A DNA stretch of 64,000 bases from Gammaproteobacteria bacterium. GTDB taxonomy: Bacteria > Pseudomonadota > Gammaproteobacteria > Thiohalobacterales > Thiohalobacteraceae. Made by a program: the position numbers and the translations under genes. The stretch lies in the NCBI GenBank assembly GCA_018819175.1, contig JAHJQQ010000056.1, forward strand, positions 19,856 through 83,855. The letters run 5' to 3'. Under the pieces are notes generated by a model. That model was not told the DNA's origin and did not search any database. It saw nothing but the letters and a program-made list of their open reading frames with translations. Below, in pieces: positions 44,323 to 52,547 of the stretch. Position 1 is the first letter of the stretch. Each line of letters opens with the position of its first letter.

Positions 44323-44703
44323 ATGGATATCTCACGCTTGTCCAGTTCAGGGTTTTACCCCTCCAGCTACCCGGTTCCCGCCGGGAATCGTGGCGCGCGT
44401 GAGCGCGCCTTGGAACTGGTGAACGAGGTGGCTACGATTCGCCCGGTACGTGAGTCGCCTGAGAAGATTGTCCAGGGCGAAGTCCTGCAGCGCCAACGCA
44501 GTGCCCACCAATACAGTTCCACCCGTGACTATCTCGACAGTCGTCTTTTCGACGCCGGCAGTTTCGACGCGGCGTCAGCAGATACCGGTTCGCGCTCGAA
44601 TCCTGGCGCCACAGGCCGCGTGGTCGGCACCTATCTCAGTCATACCCACGAACTGATCCAGCCCGACGTCAATCGCGGCAAGCAAGTCGACTACTTCATC
44701 TGA
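44323..44703 (+). CDS. Hypothetical protein downstream of recR
   Basis: A 126-residue hydrophilic protein, rich in Ser, Arg and Gly and probably disordered over much of its length (SGFYPSSYPVPAGNRGARER; DAGSFDAASADTGSRSN). It ends HELIQPDVNRGKQVDYFI, where a conserved-looking terminal motif may be a docking peptide. AAGGATTG precedes ATG 44323. No signal or membrane helix. I do not recognise the family. Codon use is like its neighbours and the ribosome site is good, so it is likely expressed. Confidence 0.7.
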   Translation: MDISRLSSSGFYPSSYPVPAGNRGARERALELVNEVATIRPVRESPEKIVQGEVLQRQRSAHQYSSTRDYLDSRLFDAGSFDAASADTGSRSNPGATGRVVGTYLSHTHELIQPDVNRGKQVDYFI

Positions 44704-44831
44704 TCTTCAGCTCTGTCGTTCATGTTAAGCGCAAGGTGCGTGTCAGACTACTCTCCCTGCCGCGTTGTGCTCGTCGCATATAGCCGTTACATTCAGTCAT
44801 CGATACACAATGAATCTCATCGGAGTGCGCT

Positions 44832-45176
44832 ATGAGTGATTGTTTGTTCTGCAAAATGGTGGCCGGCGACATAAAGCCCACGACCGTTTATGAAGATGAT
44901 GAGGTCTTGGCGTTTCGCGATCTCAATCCGCAGGCCCCGACCCATGTGCTGGTCATTCCCAAGACACATATCTCGACCATTAATGATCTCCAACCGGATC
45001 AGGCCGCACTGATCGGCAAGTTGTTTCTGGCGGCACAGAAGGTCGCCAAGGACGAGGGTATCGCCGAGCGTGGTTATCGGACCGTCATGAACTGCAACCG
45101 CGAGGCGGGGCAGTCAGTGTTTCATATTCACCTGCATGTCCTGGGCGGACGTGCCATGAACTGGCCGCCGGGTTGA
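44832..45176 (+). CDS. hinT: HIT-family purine nucleoside phosphoramidase
   Basis: A 114-residue protein. It starts MSDCLFCKMVAGDIKPTTVY and has the histidine triad HIHLHVLGGRAM. It hydrolyses adenosine 5'-monophosphoramidates and aminoacyl adenylates. The CxxC near the N-terminus is common in bacterial HinT and may bind zinc. GGAGT precedes ATG 44832. Full length. It converges with the DUF924 gene. Confidence 0.95.
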   Translation: MSDCLFCKMVAGDIKPTTVYEDDEVLAFRDLNPQAPTHVLVIPKTHISTINDLQPDQAALIGKLFLAAQKVAKDEGIAERGYRTVMNCNREAGQSVFHIHLHVLGGRAMNWPPG

Positions 45177-45194
45177 ACCATTTTAGATGGGGAG

Positions 45195-45749
45195 TCAGCC
45201 CTTGAAGGCCGTCGGCGAGCTCAGATAGGCCTGTTCTTCTTCAGTACTCTGGCGGCCCAGAATGGCATTGCGATGCGGGAAACGTCCGAAGCGCCGGATG
45301 ATGTCGCGATGATGCAGGGCGAACTTGAGATTGTCTTCCAAACCGGCGGCGGTATATAACGCGACCGAACGGTCCTGATCCTCCATAGATTCGCTGTGCA
45401 TGAAGGGCATATAAAGAAAAGCCTTCTCGTCTTTGTTCAGTTCTCTATCAAATCCCTGTATCAGAGCATGTTCCGTCACGGCATGTGCAGCAGCCTCGCC
45501 GGCAAAGGCGCGTGCCGTATTGCGGAAGATGTTGAGTGGCAATTGATCGAGTAGAAGCACCAGGGCCAGGCAGCCGGGCGGGGTGGTTTTCCAGGCGTCT
45601 AATGTGCCGTCTTTGGCTTCGGCCACGTGCCTGCCGTACTCGCGTTGCAGTTGCGCGTCGAACGCGGCGGTCGAGCGAAACCAGAGTGGGCGCACAGGCG
45701 TGGAAAACCAGAATGCCAGCAGTTTCTCAGATGCGCTTTGGTCGTGCAC
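45195..45749 (-). CDS. DUF924 family protein
   Basis: A 184-residue helical protein with the DUF924 core: EKLLAFWFSTPVRPLWFRST, LALVLLLDQLPLNIFRNTAR, and FLYMPFMHSESMEDQDRSV. Homologues resemble TPR-like helical folds and have no established activity. The frame extends to a TTG at 45773, but a GTG at 45749, one base after the nhaA stop, suggests coupled translation and keeps the family N-terminus. Both starts are possible. Confidence 0.85.
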   Translation of the reverse strand: MHDQSASEKLLAFWFSTPVRPLWFRSTAAFDAQLQREYGRHVAEAKDGTLDAWKTTPPGCLALVLLLDQLPLNIFRNTARAFAGEAAAHAVTEHALIQGFDRELNKDEKAFLYMPFMHSESMEDQDRSVALYTAAGLEDNLKFALHHRDIIRRFGRFPHRNAILGRQSTEEEQAYLSSPTAFKG

Positions 45750-45750
45750 T

Positions 45751-46929
45751 TCAGTGCGTACGTTTGCGGGCAAGGCTGTAACGCAGAATCGTGTAGCCGA
45801 TCAGGGCCGACAGCAACGAACCGACCAGGATTCCCAGCCGGTCATCGGCGATATCGTGCGTCACCTGTTCAAAGGCTAATGAGCTGATGAAGAGGCTCAT
45901 GGTGAAGCCAATACCACAGAGTACCGAGACCCCGAACATATCCAGCCAGGTGCAGCGGTCAGGCAGTTTTGCCAATCCGGTTTTGATACTGAGCCAGGTG
46001 CAGCCGAACACGCCCAGCAGCTTGCCGATCAGCAGCCCTGCCGCAATACCGAGCGGAATCGGGTCGAGCAGATCGGCGGGTGTCAGACCGATCAGTGATA
46101 TGCCGGTGTTGGCAAACGCGAAGATGGGCAGGATCGCAAAGGCGACGGCGGGATGCAGATCGTGTTCGAGGTTACGCAAGGGAGATGGCTCTGCCGGGTC
46201 CGGGGTGCGCAGCGGGATGAAGAACGCCAGCAGGACGCCGGCCAGGGTGGCGTGCACACCGGATTTCAATACCGCCGCCCAGAGGATGAAGCCTATCAAC
46301 AGATAACTCGCTATGCTGAGTACGCCGCGCTTGTTCATCACATAGAGAACAATAATCGCAGCGGCTGCGACCAGCAGCGAGGTCAGGGACAGTCCTGCGG
46401 TGTAGAACAAGGCAATGATGATAATCGCGCCCAGGTCGTCGATGATGGCCAAGGTCAACAGAAACAGCTTCAACGCAGGCGGGACCCGATCACCCAACAG
46501 ACTCAGCACACCGAGGGCAAAGGCTATATCGGTCGCGGCTGGAATGGCCCAGCCCCGCAGGGCGACCGGGTCATTCATATTGAACAATATGTAGATACCA
46601 GCCGGCACCGCCATGCCGCCGACAGCCGCAATGGCGGGGAGCACGATCTGCTGCGGGTTGGACAGTTCTCCATCCAGGACTTCGCGCTTGATTTCCAGGC
46701 CGACCAGAAAAAAGAACACTGCCATGAGGCCATCGTTGATCCACAGCAGTAGCGGCTTGGCGATAACAAAGGCGCCGACCTGAATGGTTATGGGAATATT
46801 CAGAAGATCGTCGTAAAAAAAGCTCGCGGGTGAATTTTTGATGACCATCGCCAGGATGGCGGCTGCAACCAATAGCAGACCTGACGCGGATTCGAGGCGG
46901 AGAAAATCCTTGATCGTACCGATGATCAT
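45751..46929 (-). CDS. nhaA: Na+/H+ antiporter NhaA
   Basis: A 392-residue inner-membrane antiporter with about 12 helices. The conserved stretch IPAATDIAFALGVLSLLGDR and the paired aspartates in LAIIDDLGAIIIIALFY are the sodium site. It begins GTIKDFLRLESASGLLLVAA. It exchanges two protons for one sodium, giving salt and alkaline tolerance. AGGGAT is eight bases before ATG 46929. No nhaR-type regulator is adjacent. Confidence 0.96.
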   Translation of the reverse strand: MIIGTIKDFLRLESASGLLLVAAAILAMVIKNSPASFFYDDLLNIPITIQVGAFVIAKPLLLWINDGLMAVFFFLVGLEIKREVLDGELSNPQQIVLPAIAAVGGMAVPAGIYILFNMNDPVALRGWAIPAATDIAFALGVLSLLGDRVPPALKLFLLTLAIIDDLGAIIIIALFYTAGLSLTSLLVAAAAIIVLYVMNKRGVLSIASYLLIGFILWAAVLKSGVHATLAGVLLAFFIPLRTPDPAEPSPLRNLEHDLHPAVAFAILPIFAFANTGISLIGLTPADLLDPIPLGIAAGLLIGKLLGVFGCTWLSIKTGLAKLPDRCTWLDMFGVSVLCGIGFTMSLFISSLAFEQVTHDIADDRLGILVGSLLSALIGYTILRYSLARKRTH

Positions 46930-47013
46930 ATGTACATCCCTGAAGCTGCTTATGGGTTATAGGCTAACAATTCAATGAATCTGGTCAACTGTAACAGCCG
47001 TGGACAATATCAA

Positions 47014-47457
47014 TCAATGCTGCGCGAGCAGGCGATCCAGTTGATTGGCGAAAGCCTGCCGATCGCGCTGATTGAACATCGGCGGTCCCCCGGTTTCGAC
47101 ACCGCTGCTGCGCAGGTCGGCCATGAAATTGCGCATCGACAGCGTTTCGCGGATATTTTCCTCTGTATACAGCATGCCGCGCGGGTTCAAGGCGTAGCCA
47201 CCTTTTTTGATGGCGTCAGCAGCCAGCGGTATGTCAGCGGTGATGACCAGGTCACCGGCGGCCATAAGTTCTACGATGCGATTATCAGCGACATCGAACC
47301 CTGCAGGCACCTGTAGTGATTTGATATAGGGTGAAGCCGGGGTACGCAGCGGCTGATTGGCAACCAGCGTCAGCATGATTTGGGTACGCGTGGCAGCGCG
47401 GTAGAGGATGTCTTTAATGACGCCGGGGCAGGCGTCGGCGTCGACCCAGATCTGCAT
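47014..47457 (-). CDS. yaiI: YaiI/YqxD family protein (DUF188)
   Basis: A 147-residue PIN-like protein. It starts MQIWVDADACPGVIKDILYR, with acidic residues DAD and D typical of a metal site, and has DLVITADIPLAADAIKKG and NPRGMLYTEENI. The family is widespread and probably a nuclease-like fold, but its activity is not established. It stands between nhaA and a palindromic element. Confidence 0.92.
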   Translation of the reverse strand: MQIWVDADACPGVIKDILYRAATRTQIMLTLVANQPLRTPASPYIKSLQVPAGFDVADNRIVELMAAGDLVITADIPLAADAIKKGGYALNPRGMLYTEENIRETLSMRNFMADLRSSGVETGGPPMFNQRDRQAFANQLDRLLAQH

Positions 47458-47479
47458 GTGTTATGAAAAAATTCCTAAT

Positions 47480-47588
47480 AATGTAGGGTGCATTAGGCCG
47501 AAGGCCGTAATGCGCCGCATGTTTTCAAAACAGTGGCTTAGGCAGCGTACCATCCGATGCATTACGCTCCGCTAATGCGCCATACATT
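47480..47588. repeat. Palindromic element, TGTAGGGTGCATTA type
   Basis: Arms AATGTAGGGTGCATTAG and CTAATGCGCCATACATT with inner GGCCGAAGGCC hairpin. A related copy is at 60801-60907. Confidence 0.72.
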
Positions 47589-47961
47589 AATTTTTGTCTT
47601 TCAACAGATCCTTGAGCGCCGCGAACGGATTGTGCGTGGTGCTGGAGGCCGATTTTCCACTGCCGGTGGTTTTGCCCATACCGGTGGCCTCGAGTTGGCG
47701 CTGGTGCTCGTTGTCGTGGCAGTACAGGCACAGCAGTTCCCAATTACTGCCATCCAGCGGATTGTTGTCGTGGTTATGGTCGCGGTGATGCACGGTGAGT
47801 TCCTGCAGATTGGCGCGCGTGAACTCGCGGCTGCAGCGGCCGCAGATCCAGGGGTAGAGTTTGAGCGCCCGCTCGCGGTAATCATTCTCGCGTTGATCAC
47901 GATCCTTATGTGCTTGTGCGACCACTTTGTCGAGCTTGCTGGGTTCGGTTTTCTTGTTCAT
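47587..47961 (-). CDS. yajD: YajD-like HNH nuclease
   Basis: A 124-residue protein with an HNH motif: CGRCSREF, LTVHHRDHNHDNNPLDG, and ELLCLYCHDNEH, which gives a zinc knuckle of four cysteines around the beta-beta-alpha metal site. It is YajD-like, a small HNH protein of unknown biological role. A Ser/Thr/Gly linker and short basic tail end the protein. Its ATG overlaps the PAP2 stop by four bases, so it is the last gene of an operon with the eptA-like and PAP2 genes. Confidence 0.9.
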   Translation of the reverse strand: MNKKTEPSKLDKVVAQAHKDRDQRENDYRERALKLYPWICGRCSREFTRANLQELTVHHRDHNHDNNPLDGSNWELLCLYCHDNEHQRQLEATGMGKTTGSGKSASSTTHNPFAALKDLLKDKN

Positions 47962-48644
47962 ACGGTTTGCGATCGGCTTGGATTAGATACGTAGGATATA
48001 GCACAGATGATGCACCATGCCAGCAGCATGGTAGTGACCGTATGGCTCAGAAAATGGTCACCGATAAACATTTTATACAAACCCATGATCCAGCCCAGGG
48101 AAAGCCCCGCTACGACAACCAGGCGTCGGTTACGCGGGGTTTTGAACAGAAAAACCAGCGAGAGCAGGGCGAAACCACCGCTGGCGTGGCCTGCGGGAAA
48201 GCAATGCTGAGCTTTGACGGGGCGCTGACCTGGCGGATAAGCATCGAAAAGTTTGACGTGGGGGATAGTGCCGCCGAAGGCGCTCAGTTGCCCGGGGCAG
48301 GCGACATTGGTGACGGCCTTGAGGCCCGAGGTCGTGGCCAGGATGAGCACGATGGACAGCAATGTCAGCCAGAGACGTTTCCGGTACTCTGCAATGCGCG
48401 GTTTTTTACCAAAGACAGCGGCGGCAATGAGGAGGGCGGCAGTGAAAGCCAGTAACACGCCCTTGATGCCATCGTAAAAAATAAACCGCGGTATCTGATC
48501 GTTCTTATCCACTAACCATTGACCGGTACCGGCGTCGTAGAAGCTGCCTTGCACCAGCATATCTATATCGGTCAGCTCGAATAACAGTGTCGCGGCGACC
48601 AGTACCAGAATCGAGATCTGCAGGCAGTTATTCGTCCGTATCAT
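47958..48644 (-). CDS. PAP2-family membrane phosphatase
   Basis: A 228-residue protein with about six helices. The phosphatase signature motifs are present: KAQHCFPAGHASGGFALLSL (motif 2, SGH-like histidine) and GLYKMFIGDHFLSHTVTTML (motif 3, R/K..GDHFLSH). It should dephosphorylate lipid phosphates or lipid A on the periplasmic face. The frame is open to 48692, but ATG 48644 gives a proper start and overlaps the end of the eptA-like gene by 17 bases. The combination resembles the mcr-pap2 gene pair, in which PAP2 follows a phosphoethanolamine transferase. Confidence 0.86.
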   Translation of the reverse strand: MIRTNNCLQISILVLVAATLLFELTDIDMLVQGSFYDAGTGQWLVDKNDQIPRFIFYDGIKGVLLAFTAALLIAAAVFGKKPRIAEYRKRLWLTLLSIVLILATTSGLKAVTNVACPGQLSAFGGTIPHVKLFDAYPPGQRPVKAQHCFPAGHASGGFALLSLVFLFKTPRNRRLVVVAGLSLGWIMGLYKMFIGDHFLSHTVTTMLLAWCIICAISYVSNPSRSQTV

Positions 48645-50208
48645 AGAGTAATTTACTTTTATCCAAGGCGTCACTGTCAATTTCGAAGACATTCAGTAGC
48701 GTATGAAACACGGCATCCTGGGTGTTAGGCGTCCGGGATCTCGATTCGATTGTTGTCAGGTCCACGTCGGCGGATTCTCCGAACCAGAGCAACAACGGTA
48801 CATGGGTTTGCGCATCCGGAGCCATGGCATAGGGCATGCCGTGAAGGAATACGCCGTGTTCACCCAGGGATTCGCCATGGTCGCTAAGGTATATCAGGGT
48901 CGTTTCGTAGGCCGGTGTATTGCGCTTCAACAAATCAATTGCCTGAGACAGGAAGTAATCGGTGTACAGAATCGCATTGTCATAGGCATTGGTGATTTCT
49001 TCTTCTGAGCATTCGGCCAGTTCAGAGGTTTGGCAGGCAGGTGTGAAACGTTCGAACTCCGCCGGGTAACGTTTGTAATAGGCCGGGCCATGGTTACCCA
49101 TCTGATGCAGCACGATCAGGATGTCCCCAGGCTGTTTGTTGATGTATTCCTGCAGTCCCGCCAGCATCCCCACGTCGCGACATTCAACGTCACAGACAGA
49201 ATTCGTGGAAGGCGATTTGAAATCTTCATAGGGCACCCGTAACGCCACGTCCTTGGAGCTCGAATTATTATCGCGCCACAATATACTCACTCCCGAACGC
49301 TGCAGGATGTCGAGCGCATTGTCCTGATAGCGGGCAGCGTCGATCTCGAACGTTTCATGCCCCAGATTCGAGAACATGCAGGGAACCGAAACCGCCGTTG
49401 AGGTGCCGCAGGATGCGATCTGGGTATAGCTGTAGAGTCGGGGCTCCTGTTCGAGCAGGGGATTGGTCTTGCGCGGATAGCCGTTGAGAGAGAAATGATC
49501 GGCACGCGCGGTCTCACCGACCACCAGAATGATGAGTTCGCGCTGGATATCGCTCTCGGGTATCCGTGCATCGGCACCGATAGTTGTCATCGGCCGCTGT
49601 TCGCTCTCGCCACTCTGCCGGAAATATTTCATGGCGGAATAGAGAGGATAGGTTGGATTGATGAAATAACGCAGTGGTTTGTGCTCACGCGCGAAGCTGG
49701 AGTAATGACTGCCGAAACTGAAAATGCAGACCAGCATAATGACCAATGTGCTGCCGATGAGTGTCAGTCTGCTGTGCAACTCCTTGCGCATGCCTGCGTA
49801 GCTGAGTTTGACTCGCCACAGGATAAATATAGGCAGCAGACCAAACAGTACGAGGCGAACAAGCAGATGTGGTGTGATCAGATCGGCGGCTTCGGCTGAA
49901 TTGGTTTCCAGCATGTTCTGGATCATGGTGGTATCGATGATCGTGCCGAAGCGATCGGTGAAATAGGCGCTGAGCGCGCCGATAATAATAAACAGGCTGA
50001 GGATCGGTCGGCAGGTTCCGCGATAACACAGCAGCGAAAGCAACAGGATCAGGACGCCGCACATGATGACGGGCAAGGTTAAAAGAAAACCCAGATTATC
50101 GATGCTGAGGGGGTAGCTCTCCAGCACCCTGCCAAAAAAGGTGAGGTTGGCGCTGGCGGCCAGGAATATTGCCGTGATGAGAATGAGTGTCTGTTGGGTA
50201 ATCTTCAT
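48628..50208 (-). CDS. eptA: Lipid A phosphoethanolamine transferase (EptA/MCR family)
   Basis: A 526-residue inner-membrane enzyme. Five N-terminal helices (~residues 5-190) precede a periplasmic alkaline-phosphatase-like domain. LVVGETARADHFSLNGY carries the catalytic threonine, SCGTSTAVSVPCMFS follows, and the metal-site YLSDHGESLGEHGVFLHG is intact. Paired cysteines support the disulfides usual in EptA. It transfers phosphoethanolamine from phosphatidylethanolamine to lipid A. In some bacteria this lowers polymyxin sensitivity, but chromosomal homologues are common and do not by themselves imply resistance. Followed by PAP2 and yajD. Confidence 0.9.
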   Translation of the reverse strand: MKITQQTLILITAIFLAASANLTFFGRVLESYPLSIDNLGFLLTLPVIMCGVLILLLSLLCYRGTCRPILSLFIIIGALSAYFTDRFGTIIDTTMIQNMLETNSAEAADLITPHLLVRLVLFGLLPIFILWRVKLSYAGMRKELHSRLTLIGSTLVIMLVCIFSFGSHYSSFAREHKPLRYFINPTYPLYSAMKYFRQSGESEQRPMTTIGADARIPESDIQRELIILVVGETARADHFSLNGYPRKTNPLLEQEPRLYSYTQIASCGTSTAVSVPCMFSNLGHETFEIDAARYQDNALDILQRSGVSILWRDNNSSSKDVALRVPYEDFKSPSTNSVCDVECRDVGMLAGLQEYINKQPGDILIVLHQMGNHGPAYYKRYPAEFERFTPACQTSELAECSEEEITNAYDNAILYTDYFLSQAIDLLKRNTPAYETTLIYLSDHGESLGEHGVFLHGMPYAMAPDAQTHVPLLLWFGESADVDLTTIESRSRTPNTQDAVFHTLLNVFEIDSDALDKSKLLYDTDE

Positions 50209-50291
50209 TGAGGATCGGAAAGTAGTGTTGCTTTAAGTCCGTGAGACTAGCTATTTGTATTACAACAGGCTCAGTGTCCGCACGCGTCAGT

Positions 50292-50792
50292 TCAGGATGT
50301 TTTGAAGAGACGTGAACCGGCCAGAATAACGGCATAAATAAGGAAACCAGCGAAAACTACCAGCATCCATTCGGCGATGCTGAAACCCAACAGCGTCCAA
50401 TCAACAACAGCACATTCACCAGAGCCCTTGAAGACAAGTTGCAGTGTCTGATTGAGCGGGAAGGCCTCCAGCATGTAATCCAGGCTTGGTCCGCACTCGG
50501 GCACCTGGTCGGCTGGCAGGTGTTGCAGCCAGACCTGGCGTGAGGCGACAGCGCCTCCACCCAAGGAGAGCAGGCCAATGAGTGCTGCATACAGGGCTCT
50601 GCCGATACGGCCTGGGTTGTGTAACGTGCCGAGCAATGCCACGCCACCAATTGCCATCACGAACACACGCTGAAAAATACACAGCGGGCAGGGTTCGAGA
50701 TGCATCACATGTTGCATATACAGCGCGGTGCCTATCAGCCCAAGACTGGCGATAAAGGCGAGCAGGAATCCGGTGCGGGAGGTGATATTCAT
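50292..50792 (-). CDS. dsbB: Disulfide bond formation protein B
   Basis: A 166-residue inner-membrane protein of four helices. The two redox pairs are present: C35 and C38 in HLEPCPLCIFQR, and C100 and C127 in PECGPSLDYM and GSGECAVVDW. It reoxidises DsbA with quinone as acceptor. The start MNITSRTGFLLAFIASLGLI is the expected cytoplasmic end plus first helix. Monocistronic by spacing; no dsbA in the window. Confidence 0.95.
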   Translation of the reverse strand: MNITSRTGFLLAFIASLGLIGTALYMQHVMHLEPCPLCIFQRVFVMAIGGVALLGTLHNPGRIGRALYAALIGLLSLGGGAVASRQVWLQHLPADQVPECGPSLDYMLEAFPLNQTLQLVFKGSGECAVVDWTLLGFSIAEWMLVVFAGFLIYAVILAGSRLFKTS

Positions 50793-50885
50793 GGTTTATG
50801 CCGTGCTTAAATTGTTATGACGCGCCAATAAGGATGATTAGCATAATCGAATGGGGATGTGACCGCTACGTCAACGCCAAGTTCC

Positions 50886-51857
50886 TCAGCCTGGGTAACG
50901 TTCCTTTTCACGTTGCAGTGCCTGTTGCAACAGATCGCGGTAACTGGCGAGACGCCGTGCGTCGATATCACCGGTCGAGACAGCGGCAGCGACCGCGCAA
51001 CCGGGTTCGCCCCTGTGCCGGCAGTTGTGAAAGCGACATTGGCCACGGTAGGGGTGTAATTCACGGAAGCCACGTTCAAGGTCGTCGGCGGTAACTTGCC
51101 AGAGTTGGAAGTCGCGCACACCGGGAGAGTCGATCAGATCGCCGCCACCGACAAGATGATACAGCGTGGTTTCAGTGGTGGTGTGCTTGCCAAGGCCGCT
51201 GGCATCCGAAAGCTGGCCGATGCGGATATCCGTGTCCGGTTGCAGCAGATTTACCAGTGAGGATTTACCGACGCCGGATTGCCCTACCAGAATCGAGGTG
51301 TGGCCGTTGAAATGCTGGGAAAGGGTTTTGATCTGTGTTGTATCGCGGGTGCTGGTAAAAAGTACCGGGCAACCGAGTCGAGTAAACGTCGACAAACGTG
51401 CCTGAAGTTGCGCCTGTGCCGTGGGGCTGAACAGGTCGGATTTGTTGACCAGGATGAGCGGTTGCGCGCCGATTAATTCCGCGACGACCAGGTAACGGTC
51501 GATCAAGCCTTCACTCAGTGGTGGCTCAGGCGCGCAGACTACGATAATCTGATCGACATTCGCGGCGAGCGGGCGTTCATTACCACGCGGATCGGGACGC
51601 GCCAGCAGACTGCGACGTGCATCAAGCGTCGTGACAACGCCTTGCTTGTCGCCTGATGGTTGCCATTGCACGCGATCACCACACACCAACCGACCGAGTT
51701 TCTTGCGTGCCGTGCATAGGTGTAGAGTGCCCTGCGCATCCTCTACAACCAGGTCGCGGCCATAGTGCGCGATGATCAGCCCGGGCTGTACGGAATTGTT
51801 GTCGGATGTCTGTTGATCGGGTGTGTTTTTGCGGGGAGCGGCTTTGCGATGACCCAT
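50886..51857 (-). CDS. rsgA: Ribosome small subunit-dependent GTPase A
   Basis: A 323-residue circularly permuted GTPase. An OB-fold N-terminus is followed by G4 (VNKSD), then G1 (GQSGVGKSSLVNLL), then G3 (DSPGVRDF), in the permuted order that defines the family. The C-terminal zinc domain has CRFHNCRHRGEPGCAV. It acts in late maturation of the 30S subunit. Genes for phhB and cytochrome c lie just upstream. Confidence 0.97.
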   Translation of the reverse strand: MGHRKAAPRKNTPDQQTSDNNSVQPGLIIAHYGRDLVVEDAQGTLHLCTARKKLGRLVCGDRVQWQPSGDKQGVVTTLDARRSLLARPDPRGNERPLAANVDQIIVVCAPEPPLSEGLIDRYLVVAELIGAQPLILVNKSDLFSPTAQAQLQARLSTFTRLGCPVLFTSTRDTTQIKTLSQHFNGHTSILVGQSGVGKSSLVNLLQPDTDIRIGQLSDASGLGKHTTTETTLYHLVGGGDLIDSPGVRDFQLWQVTADDLERGFRELHPYRGQCRFHNCRHRGEPGCAVAAAVSTGDIDARRLASYRDLLQQALQREKERYPG

Positions 51858-51871
51858 AAGTGATTGACGGG

Positions 51872-52219
51872 TCAGTCGGCGTCGGAGGGCAGCGCGTCGA
51901 TCTTCGCCGCGCAGATGAAATCATTTTCCGACAAGCCACCGACCGAATGGGTGCTGAAATTCACGACGCAGCGGTTGTAGCCGACCTCCAGGTCCGGATG
52001 ATGATCTTCACGATGGATGATCCAGGCCATGGCGTTCACGAAGGCCAGCGTTTCGTAATAATTCTTGAAGCGGAAACTGCGTTGGATGGCGTTGCCGGTC
52101 GAGGCAATTATCCAATCGTCATGCAGCTGTGCCAGCAATTTCTGGGCAGATGCCGCGTCGAGGGCGGGACTGCCCTTCGGGTAAGGTTTGCAATGGCGAC
52201 TGAGTAGATCCGAGGTCAT
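51872..52219 (-). CDS. phhB: Pterin-4a-carbinolamine dehydratase
   Basis: A 115-residue protein with the family hallmarks LHDDWIIASTGNAIQRSF and IIHREDHHPDLEVGYNRCVV, where the paired histidines and the following motif form the active site. It recycles tetrahydropterin cofactor after aromatic amino acid hydroxylation. No phhA is nearby. ATG 52219 lies two bases after the stop of the cytochrome gene, which implies joint transcription. Confidence 0.95.
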   Translation of the reverse strand: MTSDLLSRHCKPYPKGSPALDAASAQKLLAQLHDDWIIASTGNAIQRSFRFKNYYETLAFVNAMAWIIHREDHHPDLEVGYNRCVVNFSTHSVGGLSENDFICAAKIDALPSDAD

Positions 52220-52221
52220 GG

Positions 52222-52527
52222 CTAATTGAACTTGTAATAGCTGCTGTTGAGGTATTGCACCACATCCTCGGTCTGTTCGTCGAACCAGGTCAGGCCCAGA
52301 CTGAGTTCGCAGCGTTTGACCTGCTTGCGCAGTCCATCGATGGTCGTCACCTTGCGGTCCGGGTGGGTGTAGACGCCGCTGTCGTGGCACTTCATGCAAT
52401 TGGCGTCATGCAGACTCTGACCGGCCTTGATATCGGCGGCCTGGACGGCAGTGCCGGCAAAGGCGGTGGTGCTGGCCAGCAATAAAATGCTTATTGTGCG
52501 GATATTCACCTTAGTTGTACCTCGCAT
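52222..52527 (-). CDS. Small periplasmic c-type cytochrome
   Basis: A 101-residue protein with a signal peptide (ISILLLASTTAFAGTAVQAA) and one heme-binding CMKCH motif preceded by GQSLHDANC. A downstream methionine ligand is not obvious, so axial ligation may be His-His or another residue. The mature part (~73 residues) is very small. Likely an electron carrier in the periplasm, with partner unknown. It precedes phhB and rsgA. Confidence 0.85.
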   Translation of the reverse strand: MRGTTKVNIRTISILLLASTTAFAGTAVQAADIKAGQSLHDANCMKCHDSGVYTHPDRKVTTIDGLRKQVKRCELSLGLTWFDEQTEDVVQYLNSSYYKFN

Positions 52528-52547
52528 GACATTTATACAAGTTTAGC

